Source of the DNA: Hyphomicrobiales bacterium
Lineage (GTDB): Bacteria > Pseudomonadota > Alphaproteobacteria > Rhizobiales > Xanthobacteraceae
DNA: 18,001 bases
Assembly (NCBI GenBank): GCA_023266695.1
Contig: JAHFPO010000028.1
Coordinates: 1-18,001 of the forward strand
Direction of reading: 5' to 3'
In this document: piece by piece, positions 14,769 through 18,001 of the stretch
Layout: the number at the start of each line of letters is the position of its first letter
How positions within the stretch are numbered: the first letter of the stretch is position 1
Position numbers and translations under genes: made by a program
The notes under the pieces: model-generated
Database searches by the model: none
What the model was told of the DNA's origin: nothing
What the model saw: the letters and a program-made list of their open reading frames with translations, nothing else

Positions 14769-15530
14769 TCAGGCCTTGCCGGCCTCGCCGCCGAGGTGGC
14801 GCAGAAGCTCTTTCTGATGTTCCAAAAATTCGACGCTCAGCGGGTCGCGCGGCCGCGCCAGGCGAATGGGTATCTCGGTCTTCACGGTGCCGGGATGGGG
14901 CGTCATGACCACCACCCGGTCCGCGAGATATACCGCCTCGGCCACGTTGTGCGTCACGTAGATCACCGTCTTCTTGGTCTCCCGCCACACGTCGGCGAGC
15001 AAACGTTGCATTTCGTCCCGCGTCAACGCGTCGAGCGCCGCGAAGGGCTCGTCCATCAACAACACAGACGGATTATACGCCAGCGCGCGGGCGATGGCGA
15101 CCCGCTGCTGCATGCCGCCCGACAGATGGTGCGGGTAGGATCGCACGAACTTGTCCAATTTTACCAGCCGGAGCTGCTCGAGCGCGATTTTCTCCCGTTC
15201 GGCCTTGGATATGCCCTTCATTTCCAGCCCGAAAGTCACGTTGGCGAGCGCGGTGCGCCACGGAAACAGCTGGGCGAAATCCTGGAATACGACGCCGCGG
15301 TCCATGCCGTGGCCGGTGATGATCTTGCCGCCGATCCTGATCTCGCCGCCGGTGGGCATGAGAAATCCGGCGATGATGTTGAGCAAGGTGGACTTGCCGC
15401 AGCCCGAGGGTCCCACAATGCAGAGGAACTCGGAGGGTTCGATCGAGAAGCTCACGCCCTGCACGCCCGGAACGCTGCCCGACGGCGTGTCGTAGATCAG
15501 CGAGACGTCGCGAATCTCGATGTGGGGCAT
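14769..15530 (-). CDS. ABC transporter ATPase (SsuB/TauB/NrtD-type)
   Basis: 253-aa nucleotide-binding subunit at the cytoplasmic face. All ATPase motifs are present: Walker A GPSGCGKST (40-48), Q-loop VVFQDFAQLFPW with Q83, signature LSGGMQQR (136-143), Walker B VLLMDEP (156-162), D-loop AALDALT and H-loop VTHNVAEA with H194. The QDFAQLFPW and DEPFAALDALTR forms are typical of the nitrate/sulfonate/taurine group. It lies 18 bp after the second permease gene and 51 bp before the binding protein, in the same operon. Confidence 0.94.
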   Translation of the reverse strand: MPHIEIRDVSLIYDTPSGSVPGVQGVSFSIEPSEFLCIVGPSGCGKSTLLNIIAGFLMPTGGEIRIGGKIITGHGMDRGVVFQDFAQLFPWRTALANVTFGLEMKGISKAEREKIALEQLRLVKLDKFVRSYPHHLSGGMQQRVAIARALAYNPSVLLMDEPFAALDALTRDEMQRLLADVWRETKKTVIYVTHNVAEAVYLADRVVVMTPHPGTVKTEIPIRLARPRDPLSVEFLEHQKELLRHLGGEAGKA

Positions 15531-15548
15531 CGGTCTGGTTTTCTGATT

Positions 15549-16340
15549 CTAACTCTTCGCCGCCCGCACCATGCCCCAACGCTGGATGGTGGCGCGTTCG
15601 AGCGAACCGAATACCAGCCGTTCGAAGACGAAGCCGATGAATCCGATGACCGCGAGCGAGGCCAACATGATATCGGTGTTGAGAAATTCCTTGGCGTCGA
15701 AGATCACCCAGCCGAGCCCCCAATTCGAAGCCGCGATCATCTCGGCGCCCACCACGGCGATCCAGGCGCGCAGGAAGGCCTGGCGCATCCCGGTGATGAT
15801 GAAGGGCGAGGCGCCCGGAATGATCACTTTCCAGAACATCGCGTTCTCGTCCGCCCCCATGGTGCCCGCCGCCCGCAGCCACAGCGGGTTGACCGAGCGC
15901 ACGCCCGACCAGGTGTTCAAGAGCATCGGGAAGGTCGCGGCGTAAAAGACGACCAGCACCGTGGTGGTGTTGCCGAGGCCGAACCAGAGAATGAACACCG
16001 GCACCCAGGCGAGCGAGGGAACCGGCATGAGCGCGCTCGCGAGCGGCAGGAAGAAGCCCTCCACCGTCCGGAAGCGGCCCATCAGGATGCCGAGCGGCAG
16101 CGCCACCACGATCGCGAGCCCGAAGCCGAACATCACGCGATAAAAGGTATAGAGCGCGTGGCCGAGCATGGAGCCGTCGAGCAGCATCGCGAACAGCGTA
16201 CGCCCGATCGTGGGCAGCGTGGGCAGCAGCGCCGGCGCGAAGTAGCCGCTGCGCGCGCTCGCCTCGTAGAGCGCGGCCACCACGAGCAACGTGACCGCGG
16301 CGCGGCGGTATGACCGCATGCGTTCGGTGTTGGCGCTCAT
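15549..16340 (-). CDS. ABC transporter permease (SsuC/TauC-type), copy 2
   Basis: 263-aa integral membrane subunit with about six hydrophobic segments. ATG 16340 is chosen because it overlaps the stop of the preceding permease as ATGA, a classic translational-coupling arrangement; the frame remains open far upstream but that part is a shadow. The ATPase-docking EAA-type loop TMGADENAMFWKVIIPGA spans about residues 160-177. The WGLGWVIFDAKEFLNTDIML block (about 207-226) and the RWGM tail are nearly shared with the other permease, indicating a tandem duplicate that probably forms a heterodimer with it. Confidence 0.92.
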   Translation of the reverse strand: MSANTERMRSYRRAAVTLLVVAALYEASARSGYFAPALLPTLPTIGRTLFAMLLDGSMLGHALYTFYRVMFGFGLAIVVALPLGILMGRFRTVEGFFLPLASALMPVPSLAWVPVFILWFGLGNTTTVLVVFYAATFPMLLNTWSGVRSVNPLWLRAAGTMGADENAMFWKVIIPGASPFIITGMRQAFLRAWIAVVGAEMIAASNWGLGWVIFDAKEFLNTDIMLASLAVIGFIGFVFERLVFGSLERATIQRWGMVRAAKS

Positions 16341-17182
16341 TGCTCCATCATCCCCCAGCGCACGACGGTGTAGTCCTCGAGCCGCTGGAACACATGCTTC
16401 TCCAGGACGAGGCCGATGATGCCGATCACCGCGACGCCGGCGAGCATCACGTCGGTGTTGAGGAACTCGCGCGCGCCGAAAATCATCCAGCCGAGCCCCC
16501 ACTGCACGCCCGCGAGCATCTCCACCACCACGAGAATGCGCCAGGCCTGGGCCATCCCGAGGCGCAGCCCGGTGAAAATATAGGGCAAGGCGCCGGGCAG
16601 GATCACGAGGCGGAACAGGCGCCGGTTGTCGGCGCCCATGGATTGGGCCGAGCGCACCCAGATTTCCTTCACCGCCTTCACGCCCGTCCAGGTGTTGATG
16701 ATGACGGCGAAGGAGGAGGCAAAACCGACGAGGAGCACGGTCGCGAAATTGCCGAGTCCAAACCACAAGAGGAACAGCGGCGCGTAGGCGATGCCCGGGA
16801 TCGGCGCGATGATGCTCACGAGCGGAAGGAAGATGTCCTCGGCGCGGCGCGAGCGCCCCATGGCGATGCCGATCACGACGCCCGCGACCGCGGCGAGCGC
16901 GAAGCCGGCGGAGAGGCGCGCCAGCGTCTCGAGCGCGTGGTGCGGCAGAATTCCCATGACGGTGAGGCGAACGAAGGTGGCCGCCACTTCCTCGAGCGTC
17001 GGAAACAGGCGCGGCGGGAAAATCCCGAGGTGCGCCACGATTTCCCACATCGCACCCACCACCACGAACGGATAGGCGGTGAGCGCGGCCGACCGGAGAC
17101 GATCGCCGATGCCGCGGGCGGGCGTCGCCAGTGCCACATCGGCGCGGGCGGTTTCGGCGGTGACGGCGTCGCGCAGGGTCAT
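16337..17182 (-). CDS. ABC transporter permease (SsuC/TauC-type), copy 1
   Basis: 281-aa permease, first gene of the operon. About six transmembrane segments begin near residue 36 (YPFVVVGAMWEIVAHLG), after a roughly 30-residue cytoplasmic N-terminus. The EAA-type loop SMGADNRRLFRLVILPGALP lies at about 181-200. QWGLGWMIFGAREFLNTDVM (about 227-246) closely matches the other permease. The start ATG 17182 has only a weak GGAT-type ribosome-binding site; starts further in would remove part of the N-terminal tail only. No gene lies between it and the putative upstream regulatory region. Confidence 0.91.
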   Translation of the reverse strand: MTLRDAVTAETARADVALATPARGIGDRLRSAALTAYPFVVVGAMWEIVAHLGIFPPRLFPTLEEVAATFVRLTVMGILPHHALETLARLSAGFALAAVAGVVIGIAMGRSRRAEDIFLPLVSIIAPIPGIAYAPLFLLWFGLGNFATVLLVGFASSFAVIINTWTGVKAVKEIWVRSAQSMGADNRRLFRLVILPGALPYIFTGLRLGMAQAWRILVVVEMLAGVQWGLGWMIFGAREFLNTDVMLAGVAVIGIIGLVLEKHVFQRLEDYTVVRWGMMEQ

Positions 17183-17901
17183 GGGGCCAATCCATCATGC
17201 GAAAGGCGTGATCGCCATTCGACGGCGGCGGTTCGCCCAGTGTCGATGAAAATCCACGCGATCACAATGCGTCCGGAAGCTCTGCCGCCGGGCCGGCGGC
17301 GGACCCTGGCGTCACGCAAAGAATCCCAATCATCGCAATGGATTAGCGATCAAGCGGGGGTGCGGGCAATAGGCGTGCGGCGGCTGGTCTGGAGGCTATT
17401 GCTTTTTCATCCGAGCAGACTCCTTCGTTTCCGCGCGGGGTTTCCCGCCGGATCATGATTCTTTCCCGTAGCGATACCGCCCGAGGGCGGCGCGGAGCGC
17501 CAATCGGCGCATCCGTCTCCGGTTGTCGCCGAAGACGGCGGTTTCTTGCGGGCGCAGATGGCGCTCCGCGCGTGGCGGTTTTTCGTACCCCGGGGCCGTA
17601 CTTCCGGCGATCGGGAAAGGCGCGAACACGCAACCTACAAGCCGAGACTTTCGCCCCGGCAAGCCCGATCCCGTCCAGCCATTGAAGGCAGCGGGTCGTA
17701 GTGCCCACGGACGGCTACCCGAGGCCTCCCGGACCGGCGGGTCCGAAATTTCCGCCGGCGCGGGCGCCACTCCTCTCCCCGTGGTCCGTCACGGTACCGG
17801 TCACGGCCCCCGGACGGGAGAGGATTTCTGGAATATATTCGCATTTATATACTTGACTTAGCGCCTAGGATATGGGACTAGCCGGACATAGGAGCTATCC
17901 C
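17183..17901. other. Gene-less stretch upstream of the ABC operon and the IS1595 gene
   Basis: About 720 bp without a convincing gene. Frames such as 17453-17770 on the minus strand and 17523-17861 on the plus strand are Arg/Pro/Ala-rich with no recognisable domain and are judged chance frames. Visible structures are a perfect palindrome GCCGCCGG-G-CCGGCGGC (17284-17300), a hairpin CCGCCC-GA-GGGCGG (17477-17490), and GCAATAG (17366-17372) / CTATTGC (17396-17402) followed by TTTTT but with a 23-nt loop. From about 17828 the sequence becomes AT-rich (GAATATATTCGCATTTATATAC), probably the outer part of the IS element or an insertion target. Confidence 0.5.
17208..17265. promoter_or_regulatory. 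Inverted octamers upstream of the ABC operon
   Basis: GTGATCGC at 17208-17215 and its exact reverse complement GCGATCAC at 17258-17265 lie 26 and 76 bp before ATG 17182, with centres 50 bp apart. The first copy is also inside the small dyad GGCGTGATCGCC (17205-17216). They could be half-sites of a repressor or activator, but 8-mers of this composition can recur by chance. No clear -10/-35 pair was found here. Confidence 0.25.
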
Positions 17902-18001
17902 ATGTCCGATCTCAGCGCCCCGCAGTTCACCAACGAAAAGGCCGCCGTGAAGCACTTAGAGGCTTCCCGCTGGCCGGATGACCCTTATTGCCCGCATTGC
18001 G
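17902..18001 (+). CDS. IS1595-family transposase, N-terminal fragment
   Basis: The first 33 codons of a gene cut by the window end. ATG 17902 follows AGGAG (17890-17894). The product begins MSDLSAPQFTNEKAAVKHLE and continues to RWPDDPYCPHC. A short acidic/helical lead, then RWPxxPxCPHCG, is the N-terminal zinc-ribbon of IS1595-family transposases (first Cys pair of the zinc finger); the DDE catalytic core would lie beyond the window. The left terminal inverted repeat cannot be fixed from one end; the AT-rich patch at about 17828-17860 is a candidate zone. Whether the element is intact is unknown. Confidence 0.75.
   Translation, partial: MSDLSAPQFTNEKAAVKHLEASRWPDDPYCPHC

Noticed and set aside
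14796..16313. 505-codon plus-strand open frame
   Set aside because: It is antisense to the ABC ATPase and permease genes; charged low-complexity translation with no motif.
16341..17198. Upstream extension of the permease frame (start at 17198)
   Set aside because: The extension runs out of frame through the other permease gene and reads as Arg-rich noise; ATG 16340 has the ATGA overlap and gives the normal family length.
17366..17407. GCAATAG/CTATTGC followed by TTTTT as a terminator
   Set aside because: The stem is only 7 bp with a 23-nt loop, and no plus-strand gene lies upstream for it to terminate.
17453..17861. Open frames on both strands in the region before the IS1595 gene
   Set aside because: No domain, no ribosome-binding site and Arg/Pro/Gly-rich composition as expected by chance in GC-rich sequence.

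Overview
The window is GC-rich and tightly packed, with a gene repertoire typical of Alphaproteobacteria, most likely Rhizobiales (Bradyrhizobium/Xanthobacteraceae-like). The grounds are the divergent anmK/tyrS pair followed by a giant AsmA-type protein, bcp and an M23 peptidase; small single-TM proteins with Pro/Ala tails; a tiny Cys-containing lipoprotein; and a REP-like palindrome of a kind common in that order. This is inference from gene content and style, not from a marker gene.

Left part (1-7742), mostly housekeeping. The first codons of anmK run off the left edge on the minus strand, divergent from tyrS. TyrS converges with a 1193-residue AsmA/YhdP-like envelope protein. Next, on the plus strand, come a Bcp-type peroxiredoxin without the usual second cysteine, a membrane-anchored M23 peptidase with intact zinc ligands, and a low-molecular-weight phosphatase/arsenate-reductase-like gene broken by an amber codon at a probable tryptophan position.

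Middle (7743-9127): a gene-poor stretch with a degenerate 21-bp repeat, then two small single-TM proteins on the minus strand. Both have similar architecture and are preceded, at nearly the same distance, by the same 27-bp element (22/27 identical) that looks like a promoter.

Right part (9128-17182): a long minus-strand gene series read from right to left. Two closely similar ABC permeases overlap by 4 bp and are followed by an SsuB/TauB-type ATPase and a Tat-type periplasmic binding protein. After a terminator-like hairpin come a histidine-rich LVIVD-repeat beta-propeller, a CobW-family GTPase with Walker A and CLCC metal motif, an unusual fusion of a fumarylacetoacetate-hydrolase-fold enzyme with a ketopantoate-reductase-fold enzyme, and a tiny lipoprotein overlapping or abutting the fusion gene. 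Read together, this looks like an uptake-plus-catabolism locus for an unidentified small organic compound, with a putative metal-inserting GTPase beside a putative metal-binding propeller. This is the best candidate for an undescribed system here.

Right edge (17183-18001): about 700 bp without a convincing gene, holding the upstream region of the ABC operon and an AT-rich patch, then the first codons of an IS1595-family transposase cut by the window end. No rRNA, tRNA or CRISPR array was seen.
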